From assembly GCA_947034885.2 (NCBI GenBank), contig OX344754.2, forward strand, positions 9,865,001-9,929,000: a DNA stretch of 64,000 nt, given 5' to 3'. Below are positions 12,962-24,700 of the stretch, piece by piece. The first letter of the stretch is position 1. Every line of letters begins with the position of its first letter. This DNA comes from Thuidium tamariscinum. Its lineage: Eukaryota; Streptophyta; Bryopsida; Hypnales; Thuidiaceae. Under the pieces are notes generated by a model that ran no database searches, was not told the origin of the DNA, and saw nothing but the letters and a program-made list of their open reading frames with translations. Both the position numbers and the translations under genes were made by a program.

Positions 12962-13466
12962 TAAGGTGGGTACACCTAAAAGCGCCACTTTTAGGGCTAT
13001 GGGTTATAGACAAAATAGAAGACATGTGTTGGAAAGGAACAGATGAGCAATGACCTTTCTAAAATCAGCAAATCCTAGAGTACAGTAGGGCTGTGAAGTT
13101 TTGAAAGTAGGGTGACTAAAATAGCTCATAGGTTGCATTGTAAAAGACCAGTTATGAACCTAAGGACCCTCTTGTAAAGTGTCAGAAGAGAAATAAAAGT
13201 GGCTATTATCACATTCTCCAAGTTGGAATAGTAATTGATTATTGAAATTTTGAAAATACTTTAATACAACTAACTTCTTGGAAACTATAATGAAGTACTT
13301 GTAAATAGTTTTGATTTTCTATTCTAGTATTTTTTTAAATTTTCTTTCTAATAGTCCACCCGCCATTCCCACTCACTCTCTACTTGGAATACATTTCCAA
13401 TCTATTTTAGAACTGATTTTAGAGTGTGCTTTAAGGCATTGTGTGATTTTGGGTGTACCCACCTTA
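12962..13466. mobile_element. TIR element with TAAGGTGGGTACACC ends
   Basis: The left end TAAGGTGGGTACACC and right end GGTGTACCCACCTTA are perfect 15-base inverted repeats about 505 bp apart. The following bases (TAAAA and TTTTG) extend the symmetry imperfectly. The interior has no recognisable open frame, so this is a non-autonomous element. The TAAGG start resembles the TTAAGGTAGGAGG family but the interior differs. Confidence 0.6.
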
Positions 13467-13581
13467 CTATCTCTAGCTTTCAAAATTTAAATGAACTTGT
13501 AGAATTGGAATAATTTTGCCTAGAAATAGAAAGATTCATTCAAAGTTCTTTTGAATAGAGCACCAGGAACTGATATTATTG

Positions 13582-13734
13582 TTATCTACAGTGTAAATTA
13601 ATAACAAGACATGTTGAAAAGATTATTATAGTTTATCTACAGTGTAAATTAATAACAAGACATGTTGAAAAGATTATTATAGTTTATCTACAGTGTAAAT
13701 TAATAACAAGACATGTTGAAAAGATTATTATAGT
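13582..13734. repeat. Tandem repeat, three copies of a 51-bp unit
   Basis: Three essentially identical consecutive units begin with TTATCTACAGTGTAAATTAA at 13582, 13633 and 13684. The near-perfect identity implies recent amplification. It lies in a non-coding desert. Confidence 0.95.
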
Positions 13735-14146
13735 GGTAGTTGCCATAATCTCTTGGCTTCATTGGCTTGTCTTGACCCCCAAGGTAAAACCACCTCTTTG
13801 TAGTGGACCCCTTTGTACAAAATCTTGAATAGAAAAATCATGATCAATCAGTTTTAGGCTCATTTTTTGATGCTTAAACTAGATTACAAAAAAAAGTTTT
13901 CAAAAATATAAACTACTAAAAATAAAATTTTGATTGAGTTTAATTTAACTTCAAAGTTTTTTTAGCACCATTTGGTGCCTCAGGCATTGAGGGATTAATG
14001 TGATGGTTTATCAAGCCTTCTTCCATTGTCTACAAAAATTTACAGTAGGGGAGAATATTTATAAATGATTGATAATGGATGCTTATTATTTTAGGTTCAT
14101 ATGTCAAATAATTGGCGTAGGAGCATTGTTAGGTTTGAAAGTTGTC

Positions 14147-14312
14147 GCAAATCTCATGTCGACAAATACTTAGTAAGAGTTTAGGTTTCCTAAGATTCTA
14201 ATGAGAAAGGCAATAACAATGCCAAAGTAGCAAATTTCATGTAGACAAATACTTAGTAAGAGTTTAGATTTCCTAAGATTCTAATGAGAAAGGCAATAAT
14301 AATGCCAAAGTA
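14147..14312. repeat. Tandem duplication, two copies of an 83-bp unit
   Basis: The stretch beginning GACAAATACTTAGTAAGAG at 14161 recurs at 14244 with only a few differences and runs to a shared AATGCCAAAGTAGCA. It is non-coding. Confidence 0.85.
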
Positions 14313-14457
14313 GCAGAGATATGAACACATTGTAGTAATGTATCCTACTTTCTTTGTTCAAAAATAAGTTTGTAGTATCCAAGTATTAATTGTCCTATAT
14401 TAAATTCTTTTTTCTTTCAAAAATAGGAGATGACTATAGGAGTTGATCAACAATTCC

Positions 14458-16022
14458 TTAACCCCTAAAGGTTTTTACCAAAAATGCTCCAAAATTGCAA
14501 TTTCTAATATAAGTGCAAAATTTTAGGAAAAAAACATTTTTTGCAATATGTAACCATAGGATCTTGAAGTAAAGTGGTTTGAAAAAATGAAATAAAATTC
14601 CAGAAATTTCCACCTTGCAAATTGCAAGATATTAACATTTAAATTGGCAAAAATCATTTTTCTATCCTAACAAATATCCACGCAGCTATATTTCACAAGG
14701 TTAGATTTGTATGAAAAAATGTTCAAAATGGTGGTTACTCTTCGAATCTATTCTTCTATGCAAGTTGTCTACATGCTCAAAAAATTCAAATCATTTGAAA
14801 TTGTACAACATATAGGAAAAAAATAGTAAGTAGAAAGAAGTAGAAAATGATTCAAAATACTAAATTGTAAACAATTTATTTATGAAAATGAAAAATGAAA
14901 ATTCCAATACTTGTAATATTGTAATAAATAATCTTCACCCAATGTGTTTTTTTTTGCAAAAATATTAAAAATTGAATTAAATTTAGAATTTTAAGCTTTT
15001 TTGGAGAGTAGAGATTCTATGTCTACCGCAAACTACCCCAAACTAAAACTCCTCATAACTTTTGACTCATTGATCAAAATAGAATGATTCAAAGCTTTCC
15101 ACATAGAAATAAATTTAATAAATTTAATACAAATTTTTATTTCTTAAAAAAATAATTCTTAAAGAAGTTTTTTTTTAGCTCCCTGGGCTACAATCCAGAT
15201 AAAGACAACAACACATCATGCCATAACTTTTTAACTCTGAAACACTGGGCCTCCTCTATACATCACAAAAATTTCAGATGATTTTGAGTAAAATTGTATT
15301 TTTTTGAAATTTTCTGAAGTAAAATTGAAGAAAAAAATCATGCCAAATAGAAAACAATCTCAAACAATCTAAAAATTTCACCATGTATGAACATTACACT
15401 GAAAAACATCATGGTGTAATCTGATCTGCTGTGTACATCTACAATTAGAATACAGTGGACATTAAAAATACAACCAAAGTTCAAAGTGCAATAAAATATT
15501 CATTTTTACAAATTTTCCCAAAATTCCAATTTGAGAAGAAAGTAGAGTAGAGGACCTCCATTTCATTAGCAGGGCTCAAATTCAAAAAATGTCATTTTCA
15601 AGGAGAAATTTCAGATTTACTCAATTTCTCAAAATACACTAGAATGTCAAATTTTGCAACCCGTTTTTCTTAGTTATTTTGCAACTACATGGAAAGAAAA
15701 CATCAATTAGACTAAGAATTTAGTTGAATACTCTTTGTAACTCAATATGAAAGGTCATTGAAAAATAAAGGGTGAAAAAACTACTGTTGAGGCCTTCTAG
15801 TGGCTCGACAAAGTCAACCGTAAGCCATGAAATGGCACTGCTGGGATTTAGGGGTTAACCATGTGGTCTAAAGTTATGAAAATTGTTGGGCCTTCAAGCT
15901 ATTCCTTGGGGAAATTTTTTTTGAAAATTTCAAAGGAAAAAAATAAAAACTCCATTTGCAATGAATAGCCCAAAATTACTATGTTGCCATAAAAAAACAC
16001 AATTTAGGGCTTTAGGGGTTAA
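14458..16022. mobile_element. Long TTAA-flanked CCCCTAA-ended element(s)
   Basis: The left end is TTAACCCCTAAAGG at 14458. Two candidate right ends follow: GGGATTTAGGGGTTAA ending at 15858 and GGGCTTTAGGGGTTAA ending at 16022. The unit is 1.40 or 1.57 kb, or two overlapping elements share an end. The interior is AT-rich with no long open frame, so no transposase is evident. It shares its ends, though apparently little interior, with the elements at 1842 and 10826. Confidence 0.55.
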
Positions 16023-16860
16023 AGTTGAATCAAAGGAACTCATTTAAGTTCAATGCAAAGGTGTTGGTAGGAGAATGATAAAAATTAATTGCATCAAAGC
16101 TATTATTTTAGCAAAATAAAAAAATTATTAATGTTTCGAATATGGTCTACTTAAATGACTCTTCACTTTGATTCTTTCATGCCTATTAGAATCTACAATA
16201 TCTACATAATTCCTTACAGATAAGAACACCACATGCATTAATCTAGCCTTTTTCAAGAAACTATAGATTTGTTCTATACAATGTCCTTGAAAGTGGCTGC
16301 ACACTCCCCATCTCTCAAAAAATTTAAAGACCATTGATTGTTTAAAAAAACGCTTATCAATAAAATTACCATTGATTTCCCAAAAAATCACAAGCCATTG
16401 ATCTTGTGGGATTTAATCCAAATCCAAATAACAGCTTCGACAACCAAATTGTCAGACTACATGAATTGCACACAAAATTTTTGCGACATCAACAACAATT
16501 TACTCAAGCTTTTCATATGCTTGACTTGTGCTATTGTCAAATTAGTAAGAAGTGACATTGAGACTTCATAAAATGCACCTTGTTAAAGTATTTCAATGGT
16601 CTAAGAATGCTAGTGTTACCTAGGAACGAAATGCACCCGACTATGAAGGCTCTTCAACATGAAACCAAAATACGGAACACCACGTTGGTGTGTTGCCCGC
16701 ATGGCATGAGCAAGAGGAAGAGCAACACAACTTATTTCGACAAAAAGTAAGTTCGAGTAATATCCCGAAATCCGGTGAATTCTTTAGTCCTAGTGGCATC
16801 TGAGCTGCACACTAATTGGTCTGAGAGGGCACAATTTTGTGTATGGAGATCTCATGCTTT
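16023..16860. other. Intergenic stretch, possible coding fossil, nothing identified
   Basis: A minus-strand open frame of 87 codons (16391-16128) and a plus-strand frame of 77 codons (16338-16571) overlap. Neither has a motif that could be tied to a family. The minus frame has ordinary protein-like composition and could be a worn transposase fragment, but that is a guess. Confidence 0.3.
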
Positions 16861-18125
16861 TACATTGGAAACACCCAAAACCATCCGAATAAGGAATTCA
16901 GCATGGTTGGAGGCATCTTTTTCTAAAACTAATATTTTCCTAGTATTAACGAGAGAAAATCATGAATATTCAAAAAAAATTTAAATTTTTTGGAATCAAT
17001 ATGTAATTTCTACAAATTTTCAAAGAGTTGGCTCCCTAGACCACTGAAACCGTCCTATAGGTGTACCCAAAACTGAACTTTGTTGAAATCAGTTGTCAGT
17101 GAATGAAAATTATACATGTGTCTTCAAACTGCGTCAGCAAATTAGAATTAAACACTTGTCAGACACTTTAATGGATGCTCATGGACAGGTTTAGTGACAC
17201 TCTAGGGACCTGGAATAGGTACATGGACGGAATTGGGTGTTTCTCCCTTACGTCTCGTTGCTTGCAAGTGCACACTTAAGTGCATCTTCTAGAGGATAGA
17301 ATGGACTTTTGAAGGAACAGATGTCCGAATTGCCACTGCAAGGTGAGAAACGTCCCCAAAACGTAAAGCATTTTAATACGGTTGTCTCTTTTTAAATGCC
17401 TAAATGTTCTTTTGTATTTTTGTTGATATTTGAAGCTTATATCTATACAAATATATTATTTACCTCAAGTTCATCAAATGAGTCATAAAGAAAGGTCATC
17501 TTTTTAAGATTCCGCAATTACTTTAGATGAATGAGAAGGTACTTGGACTAGACATTGTCCTCAAGCACTTTGCTCAAGAATATGGATGTCAGAGCACTTA
17601 CAGGTTGATGAAGTACTTCTATGGTGCTCATGTCGGATAGGGTTGATGAAAATTCTACACTGAAAAGTCTCTTAGCAAAGCACCTAGAATCTAGGGCTGA
17701 CAACTTACCCATGATCACTGAGCTGCGACACTTCTGTAAGGGCAAAACACCCATTCCCGCACTTGTTCCTTGCAATGGACTATAGATTCACCCAAATATG
17801 TCCCTAGAGTGTAGTTAATGTGTTTGCCACATGTGTGATTGTAATTTGCAGACACGATTGACTGACACATAAGAAAATCTGGTTGGCTCAATGCTAATTT
17901 TCGAAGGGTTTAGTTTTGGGGGCACCTACAAGACGGTTCCGCAGGTCTAAGGAGCCAACACTTTGAAAATTTATAGAAATTACATATTGTGTCCGAAAAA
18001 TCTAATTTTTTTTTAATATTCATGATTTTCACTCGCTAATACTACAAAAATATCATTATCAGAAAACTCTGCCTCCAAATATGCTGAATTCCTTATTTGG
18101 ACGGTTTTGGGTGTTTCCACTGTAG
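16861..18125. mobile_element. Element with about 220-bp terminal inverted repeats
   Basis: The left arm (16862 to about 17090) starts CATTGGAAACACCCAAAACC, and the right arm (about 17915-18122) is its inverse ending GGTTTTGGGTGTTTCCACTG. The arms pair along most of their length, including a shared AATTCAGCAT...GGAGGCA block and a GGTGTACCC/GGGGCACC block. TA borders both ends. About 0.8 kb between the arms holds a 75-codon minus-strand open frame (17775-17548) of unknown content. A right-half copy lies at 43975-44361. Long arms with a TA flank allow several DNA-transposon superfamilies, so none is assigned. Confidence 0.75.
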
Positions 18126-18472
18126 GCGAGAGATTACTGAACTAAAACTTTACTTCCAGAAGGAGCCTTGTGAGGTATCATTCAATTCTCACCTTGTTTC
18201 TGATCATTGTTTTTCTAACTCCTCAATGCGCAGTCTGAAAAGGAAAGTCCATTTGGAAGCCTATAGCCAATTATAGGAACTCTCAAATCTCATATTTACC
18301 ATTAATCAATGTAGACTAGGGAAGAAAATCTTCTCTGTGTTGGTTTACATGGCCGGGCTTCCTTAATAATTCATTTAAGGACCTAGAGTTTAGCAATTCT
18401 TCCAAACAAGTGGTACCTAAGACTGAATTGCTATTCTACAAGGCAACAAGAAGGTCTTCTACGAGTTAGATA

Positions 18473-18760
18473 CATTAGATGAAATCTGAGGGCATTACAG
18501 GGCCGTTTCGGGTCTGTTCTCGAACCGGCTTCCAATGCCGCAGACCCCTGTCAGGCCGACTTTTATCGAAAAAGAAAAAAAGAAAAAATTGGGGGTCCTG
18601 AAATATGAAAATAAGTCCAAAAAAAATTTATTTAAAAAATTATTATTATTATTATGTGGCAGTGTCCCGACCACGTAGGATTCGAGTTCACAGGGCAGAA
18701 ACTGCGTTCCCGCAGTCCGGGAACCCGCAATCTCCTAATGCCCTCAAATTTCTTCTAATG
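18473..18760. mobile_element. TIR MITE with ATTAGATGAAAT ends, copy 1
   Basis: The left end CATTAGATGAAATCTGAGGG and right end CCCTCAAATTTCTTCTAATG are imperfect inverted repeats. The interior has a second inverted pair around the word AGGATTC and a short ATT microsatellite near 18640. A diverged second copy is at 60184-60443. No open frame of note. Confidence 0.7.
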
Positions 18761-18822
18761 TGGAAGACTCTGTCTGCTCACAACTGGCACACAAGACCGT
18801 ATACAAGTTTCCAGTTATTCAT

Positions 18823-19566
18823 GTAAGGTAGGAGGCTCTAAAATAGAGCGGGCATTAAGAATGGAACCTATAAAAGGCATTGAAATGGACAATATGTGGT
18901 TCTTAAATGGACCTCTAAGGGAGGAGGTCCATAAACCGACCATCTAAGGGCTGGAACAGAATTTTGGGCAGGTCAAACAGCTTGGAGTATTTTCCAGTGA
19001 ATTTTTCTTGAAAGCCGCCTTGAATAGGCAACTAACCCAAGTTGTTTCATATTTTTTGGAGCTTTGTAGAGTTAGTTATGAATTTCTGAAGTCAATATGG
19101 CATAGAGCTCCAAAACCGCCCACCCCCTCAAATGTTCACTGTTTGTACATTACTGTAAAGATCAAAAAGCATCATGTACCAGAAATATACATTTCAGAAG
19201 GTGAGCGGTTTTTGAGCCTGAGCGGTTTTTGAGCCTCCTCCCTTATACTCATTGAATGAAATGAAGATAGAAGCATTGGGAATAGTGAGAGCCAATCATT
19301 CTCCTTGCTTTTCCATCTTTTCTTTGAAGTTGCAAGTGAACCATTCATGGAGGACCTAGGGACACAAATAGGGACCTACAACACATTTTGTTTGAAAATT
19401 CATAACTAATTCAAAAATGCTCCAAAAAATATGAAATCACTTGTGTTAGATTCCTCATCTATTTTTCTTCCTCTGAAAAATGGGCTAGAAATATTTCCGT
19501 TTGTTTAATTACATGAAAAAGGCAGATCAGCCCTGAGATGCTCCATTTCTGAGCCTTCTACCTTAG
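18823..19566. mobile_element. Outer TTAAGGTAGGAGG-family element carrying a younger relative
   Basis: The left end is GTAAGGTAGGAGGCTC and the right end GAGCCTTCTACCTTAG, inverted relative to each other. The right part (19390-19480) holds the family core (CATAACTAATTCA, AAAAAATATGAAA, ACTTGTGTTAGAT). The separate element at 18916-19246 sits inside. Nesting is inferred from the order of the ends. Confidence 0.5.
18916..19246. mobile_element. TAAGGGAGGAGG-ended MITE, young copy (nested)
   Basis: Begins TAAGGGAGGAGGTCC and ends GAGCCTCCTCCCTTA. It is nearly identical in sequence to the inverted copy at 54882-55211. A 74-codon open frame at 19008-19232 is mirrored with few changes in the other copy. 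That shared frame most likely reflects recent common origin, since the arm sequences are the only selected part of such elements. Confidence 0.8.
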
Positions 19567-20080
19567 GTATAAGCGCCGACCCCGTGAAGTTTTCCCTTGT
19601 CATCCGCAAACCTCCATCAACTGCAAATCCTGCTCCTTCTCCTGTTTTGGATATAAACCCTATCAATGAAGTATTGGAGGGCAAACTTTTCCGGGGGGAA
19701 GAGATTGAAGAAGGGGAGTTCATCCCTTCAAGCACGGTTGGCATCTACGTTTCTCTAGAAAAGGGGGTAACGATTGGATGAGAAATTAAGAATCCGAAGC
19801 TCAGAATTTATGCCTGCAGTTGAGAATTTAGCATGTGTACCATACTATTAAAGCCCTCGTTTCTCTAGCAGAGCTCTCGTGTTTGTTTTTTGTGCAGATG
19901 CCGAATCCAGGAGGTAGTTCTATTAACCCTAAAACGTCTCAATCCTTTTTTGAATTTTCGCACATTTTAGCTTATAGTTTTGTACATATATATCATTTAC
20001 CAGAATTTAATGAATTTGGTCATTAAAGAAGGTTGTCTTCTCTAGATTCAAATATTACATTCGATAAATTAGAAGTTAAT
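19567..20080 (+). pseudogene. Isolated coding-like fragment of unknown origin
   Basis: From 19584 to 19781 a frame reads in ordinary protein-like composition (rich in Pro, Glu, Ser; ending GIYVSLEKGVTIG), and base composition is higher in GC than the surroundings. A stop follows and no supported downstream exon was found. It could be a captured exon, a worn gene remnant or chance. No family is recognised. Confidence 0.25.
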
Positions 20081-20640
20081 TGGCCATGGTTTTGGAAATT
20101 AATTGAACCCAAATTGGTTCCATTGGTCTTGTCAAAACAAATTTCAACTCCCTTAATTGAAAAGTATGAACTCTCTATCCGCTTCAATTTCAATCAAATG
20201 ACTTCAAAATCCCATTGTATTCATTATGGCTTCAAAATGCCATTGTTTTTGTCTTAGCTTTATACTACTATTTTTGTCATGACTTCTCTAAATTTTTATA
20301 GCTTTTGCTTTGAAATTAATTGAACCTCAAGGGTTCTCATTGGTTCCTTCAAAAAAATTCTAATTCTTTAATTGAAAAAACAATCAATTCTTTAAGTTTG
20401 GCTCTTGTGGTTGCAAAGTACCCCCTACATCCTACACAATTTTGTAAGTCCCATTGATTCCCTCAAAAACCTCTAACCTTCTTATTTTTTTCCTTGAATT
20501 TCAAATTTTACATGACTTTGTTTTAGGGTTCTCATTGGTTTAGGATATTTTCAAAGGTTCTCATTAGATTTCCAAAAAACACTTTTCAACATCTTCAATT
20601 AAAAGACAATTAATTTTATAAGAACTTGAATTTTAGTTTT
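20081..20640. repeat. Degenerate repeated AT-rich block
   Basis: The phrase TTAATTGAACC...GGTTC.CATTGGT, followed about 50 bases later by an AATTGAAAA word, occurs at about 20098 and 20316, with a weaker third occurrence near 20525-20600. This looks like an old tandem duplication of roughly 220-250 bp. It is non-coding. Confidence 0.35.
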
Positions 20641-21287
20641 GTAATTTTGACATTCCATTATTTTTGTTGCCTCACCATTTCACCATTTTAGTCATGGCTT
20701 CACTTCACTACTTTAGTTTTAAATTTGTTCCATCATTTTCGTCATAACTTCAACTTAAATTGTGGCTTCAAATACATCTTGAGATTGACTATGTAAACCC
20801 TATATTTGTCAATTGTAGATTTCCTAAAAGTACTCCAAAAATTATCTAAACTATAGTAGAACCATCTATCTCTAATCAAGGACCTATACACAACCATAGG
20901 CTGTAGCTATTTTCAATCAATCGGTTAGAAGAGATTTTCAATTAAAGTTTCAATTAAAGTTTATATTTTCATTTTCAAGGTTGGGACTAGTAAGATCATG
21001 CCACATGTCCCAAAGTGTCATAAAATGAGTGGAAAGTATTTATTGAGAAAGTAGTCTCTTGAATGATTGGAATAAAAAAAGTTGATTTAAACATTGGCTA
21101 TGAGTTGAAAGCACTTTTTGGCTTCCAAAAATCATAATAATTTCAATTTTAGGAATAAATTTATGAAAAATCTACAATCCCTATCTTTCCTATCTTTCTA
21201 CATGGAAATAATTTGCATAGCCTCATACTCTCCACAAATTTGTTACAAAATTGCTTAAGTGATTGGGTATGCATGATTCTCCCTTAG
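20641..21287. other. AT-rich intergenic stretch, nothing identified
   Basis: No open frame, RNA gene or repeat boundary was recognised between the degenerate block and the MITE upstream of AP-5 beta. Confidence 0.5.
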
Positions 21288-21492
21288 TTCCAACTAGCCC
21301 TTTTTTTTCCGGCACCATGGGATCAAATTGCACCATTTTAAAATAAATGTTTTTTTTGCTAGATAAAAATAATCTTTTTTTGCCATAAATTTTCGAGTTA
21401 TCTTTAATATACGGATGAAATCACCAAATTTGGATGAAAAAGTGTATAAATATGATGAAAACGTGTTTTTAAGTCCAAAAGGGCTGGTTCCT
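21288..21492. mobile_element. MITE with AGCCCTTTT/AAAAGGGCT ends, copy 1
   Basis: The left end is CCAACTAGCCCTTTT and the right end AAAAGGGCTGGTTCC. The interior shares long stretches with 46986-47170: GGCACCAT.GG.TCA.ATTGCACC, AAATAAATG, then TTTGGATGAAAAAGTGT and AAGTCCAAAAG. The element ends about 300 bases upstream of the AP-5 beta start codon, so it lies in or next to that promoter. Confidence 0.65.
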
Positions 21493-21797
21493 TCTTTAAC
21501 TCTTTAACTTTTTCCTAATCCTTTCTCGTCGTATTAATCTTTTATCTTTATTGAATGTTCCTTTTCTTTCGAAGCTCTCACTCCAAACTTCGCCTTCTCC
21601 ATCTGCACTCGCCCGTTCTTCCCGAAGACAATCCACTTGGTCGCACCTCAATCCGATCCAATCCTTCCTTGAACAACCCCTCACTGCGTTTCTCACGATC
21701 ACTCGATGCATTGCATCGCATTCCTTGATCAATGGGGATTCCAACGATAGGCTTAACAACCTCGGGCATCATCATCTCGTCGACCTAAAGGAGTTCA

Positions 21798-24700
21798 ATG
21801 ACGGAGAAGGGGAGCGGGAAGCTCCTGGGAGTGGCGGACTGGGAGCAGCTGTTCCTCGACTTCAAAGATTCCTCGGAGTTACAGCAAAAATGGTTGACGT
21901 CATGGCCGGGTCTAACAATCGTGGATCAAGCGTTGCAGAGCATCACGAAGAAAGAGTATCCTCTCAAGGCTCCGCTATTCAATTTCCTCGAGGAGAATGG
22001 CAGCGCGTTACTTGGAGAGGACGACGCACCGGCAGGAGTCGCCCTGCTGGTGGAGTCTTTGAAGAGTATTTTAGGGTTGCAGGTGGACGGAGTGGTGATC
22101 ACCTATGGTCTCAAGGAGCAGGTGATGGTGATGGTGACGACGGTAGCGATTGATGTCGACGCGGTGCACACTGCGACGGGGTCGTTTGAGACGCTCGTAG
22201 AGGTTTTGCTAGGGTTTGTGAGCCGGACGAATTACGCTGTTGATCGGCATGTTCGCGCGACGGCGTGTGAGTGCTTGAAGGAGCTCGAGATGGCGCACCC
22301 GTGCTTGTTGAATTTGTGCGTAGGCCATGTGTTTGCGTTTTGTCAGAGCGAGAGGACGCATGCGAGTCAGGCGTATAAATTGCTTATGACGGCGATTTTG
22401 CACAACATGGCGTGTTATATGTATACGGGGAAGTCGAGGTTGGCTGGAGCGCATTCTTTTCTGTCGATTACCATTCCATTGGTCCCTTTCTCGGTGCCGT
22501 TGTACCTTGCTGGTTCTATTCCTCGTCAAGAAGCGGCATCTGTTCCTGCAAAGGAACTCTCCGCAGGTACGAGTGCGGTTGCTTCTGCAAAATCTGATTT
22601 GGATGTGGTGACTCCGTGGACTTCAATGGTAGGATCAAAGGCAGGTTCTAAGCCGTGGCAATAAGGATCTGGCCGATGTGCTCGTGGTGAGAATTTATTT
22701 TTATGGAATCGTCGGTTGTTGCCAAGAGCACATAGAACACAATGCCGGTCTTTCGCAATTTTCCGGGATTGTATCGTTTCACAATTGGTCCTGAATTTCA
22801 AACTCACTACCGTTAGGTGCCTTTTCTAAAACGATGCATCAAGTTCTCGTCGATAAGCTTCCTCTATCTACCCAAGGGAACTCCTGGTCAGTATTCGTCA
22901 GCTTTTTCCTGAAAATTTGACCTAAATGTGGTGACTATATGTGACCTAGAATGTGACCTGATAGATAAACCAAGGCTAAGTTCTCTCAAATAAGGATCTA
23001 ACTTATGTGCACGTGGTGAGAATTATCTAGAATTTTTTGGTTGTTTTTCCAAAACCAATTATTAGCTTTTCCTGATTTTTTCCTGAACCAATCACTGGAT
23101 TATACTTATTCTGACTGTGACTCCATAACCAGTTGTTGACTTTTCAACGCTAGTGTGACATCTTCCCATTGGCAACCATTACCATTGCCATTACAAGTTG
23201 TATTAAATAATCTATTCGCGGGTAGCGCGGCTCATCGGTTATCGAATACTTGAAGTGGGTCATGAGAATACTAAGTCCAAGGCACTTTGCACAAATGGAA
23301 TCTTTACATGTGGTAGTTTTCGTGGTTTCAAGGTTGCAACTTAAATGGCGTTGAGTAAAATTATAGATGTATGGTGTATGGAGCCAAGTGGAATTGGGGC
23401 CTTAAATTTGGTCTGTTTGCAACCATTGTAGGCGTCATTCAGTTGGTGAATTTATCACATGAAAATACATGTATGTCTTGTTTCGATGTGTCTGATTCAT
23501 TTGTGCTTTTCAGGGAGCATCAAAGAGTTCAAACGAGCGGTGGCATACATTTTGCAGAACCTGTACCTATTGACAGAGTTCGGAATGCTGGAATTTGTTA
23601 CCCGTTTCGTGAACATTGCAAATGCACTTGAACTTCACGGGTCTCTCTTGAGGCCCACGGTATCGAGTTTGTTGTATGCATACAATCCAGTGATGATCCA
23701 CGTGGTGCTGGTGACGTACACGCAGTTCATAAGAGCTTTTGAAGGGGAAGAGAATGCGATCGTGAAGCGTTTGGCAACTCTGTGCCGTGAAGGTCAACAG
23801 CCTCTTCCGATTCGGTTGCTTGGTTTGCATTGGTTGCTGGGGTTAGCGAAGGAGCGGAAATTGGGAACCTCGATAGTTGCACCAGAGGCACCAGGTTTGT
23901 ATCCTCGTATGTATGACCCGCTGGCTTTGCAAGCGTTGAAGCTGGAGACTCTGGCACAATGCGCAGCTCAGCTACCAAGTGAAGATGGTATGGTCAAGAG
24001 TGAGGGTGACGTTTCCATGGGCATTTTCAAGGTTTTGAAAATGAGTGCAGCGCCCGCAGACGCTGCAAGCAAAATCCTGGATGAAGGCTTATTGTGTTTG
24101 TCGTCCTTCACTTGGCTGCCTCCATCCAGCACGGAAACGCAGATCACGTTCTTCGTTTTGCATAATTTCCTCACTGCTGCTGTTCCGCACAAGGGGTCAT
24201 CTCCTGACGCAGATGTTGGAAAATTTACCAAGTCACCTCTATTCTGTACTATACAGCTCATCCTTGTACAAATGGCGCTTAAAATTCTCACCCTTATTCC
24301 AAATATACTGAAGCTTGTGGATCAGCTATTGGTTTGTGAGCCGCATCATAGCTTAGGTGAGCACCTTCTGCGCACTTTCAATGACGATTTGCTGCCCCAG
24401 TTGGCTCCTACTCGCAACCTGCCCGCTTATTTCCCTCTTCTCGAGCGAATTGCGGAGAACAAAAGCATCCCCCCGGCCCGACTTTTGGAGCTTCTCACCC
24501 TGTACATAAGAAAGCGAGTCGAAGAAGACAAGGGCGATGGGGGCTTGCGGCTCTGGCATCGAGGAAACCAGGTAACCGCCATGCATTCCTTCTTTGAGTT
24601 TTAGTATATATTTTATTTTCACAACACATATCGGAACGGATGATGTATATTGTGAGCACAATCTTCATAGAGCCCTTGCATTTTCACGAGGGTCACCTGT

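Larger units (their letters stand above)
12862..13998. repeat. Possible composite TTAA-flanked element
   Basis: Starts TTAACCCTAGAGG and ends CATTGAGGGATTAA, which are weakly inverted and TTAA-bounded like the CCCCTAA family. It would contain the TIR element at 12962-13466 and the 51-bp array. The end similarity is short and imperfect, so the boundaries may be coincidental. Confidence 0.25.

Noticed and set aside
13576-13740. CRISPR-like regular repeats
   Set aside because: The units are directly adjacent with no spacers and the DNA is eukaryotic; this is a simple tandem repeat.
19008-19232. 74-codon frame conserved in two places (also at 54844-55119, minus)
   Set aside because: Both lie inside copies of one young MITE. 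Shared reading frame follows from recent common origin and does not show a gene.
21551-22153. 200-codon plus-strand frame overlapping the start of AP-5 beta
   Set aside because: It is the shadow of exon 1 of AP-5 beta in a second frame. Its Arg/Gly/Asp-rich composition is a product of the GC-rich exon.
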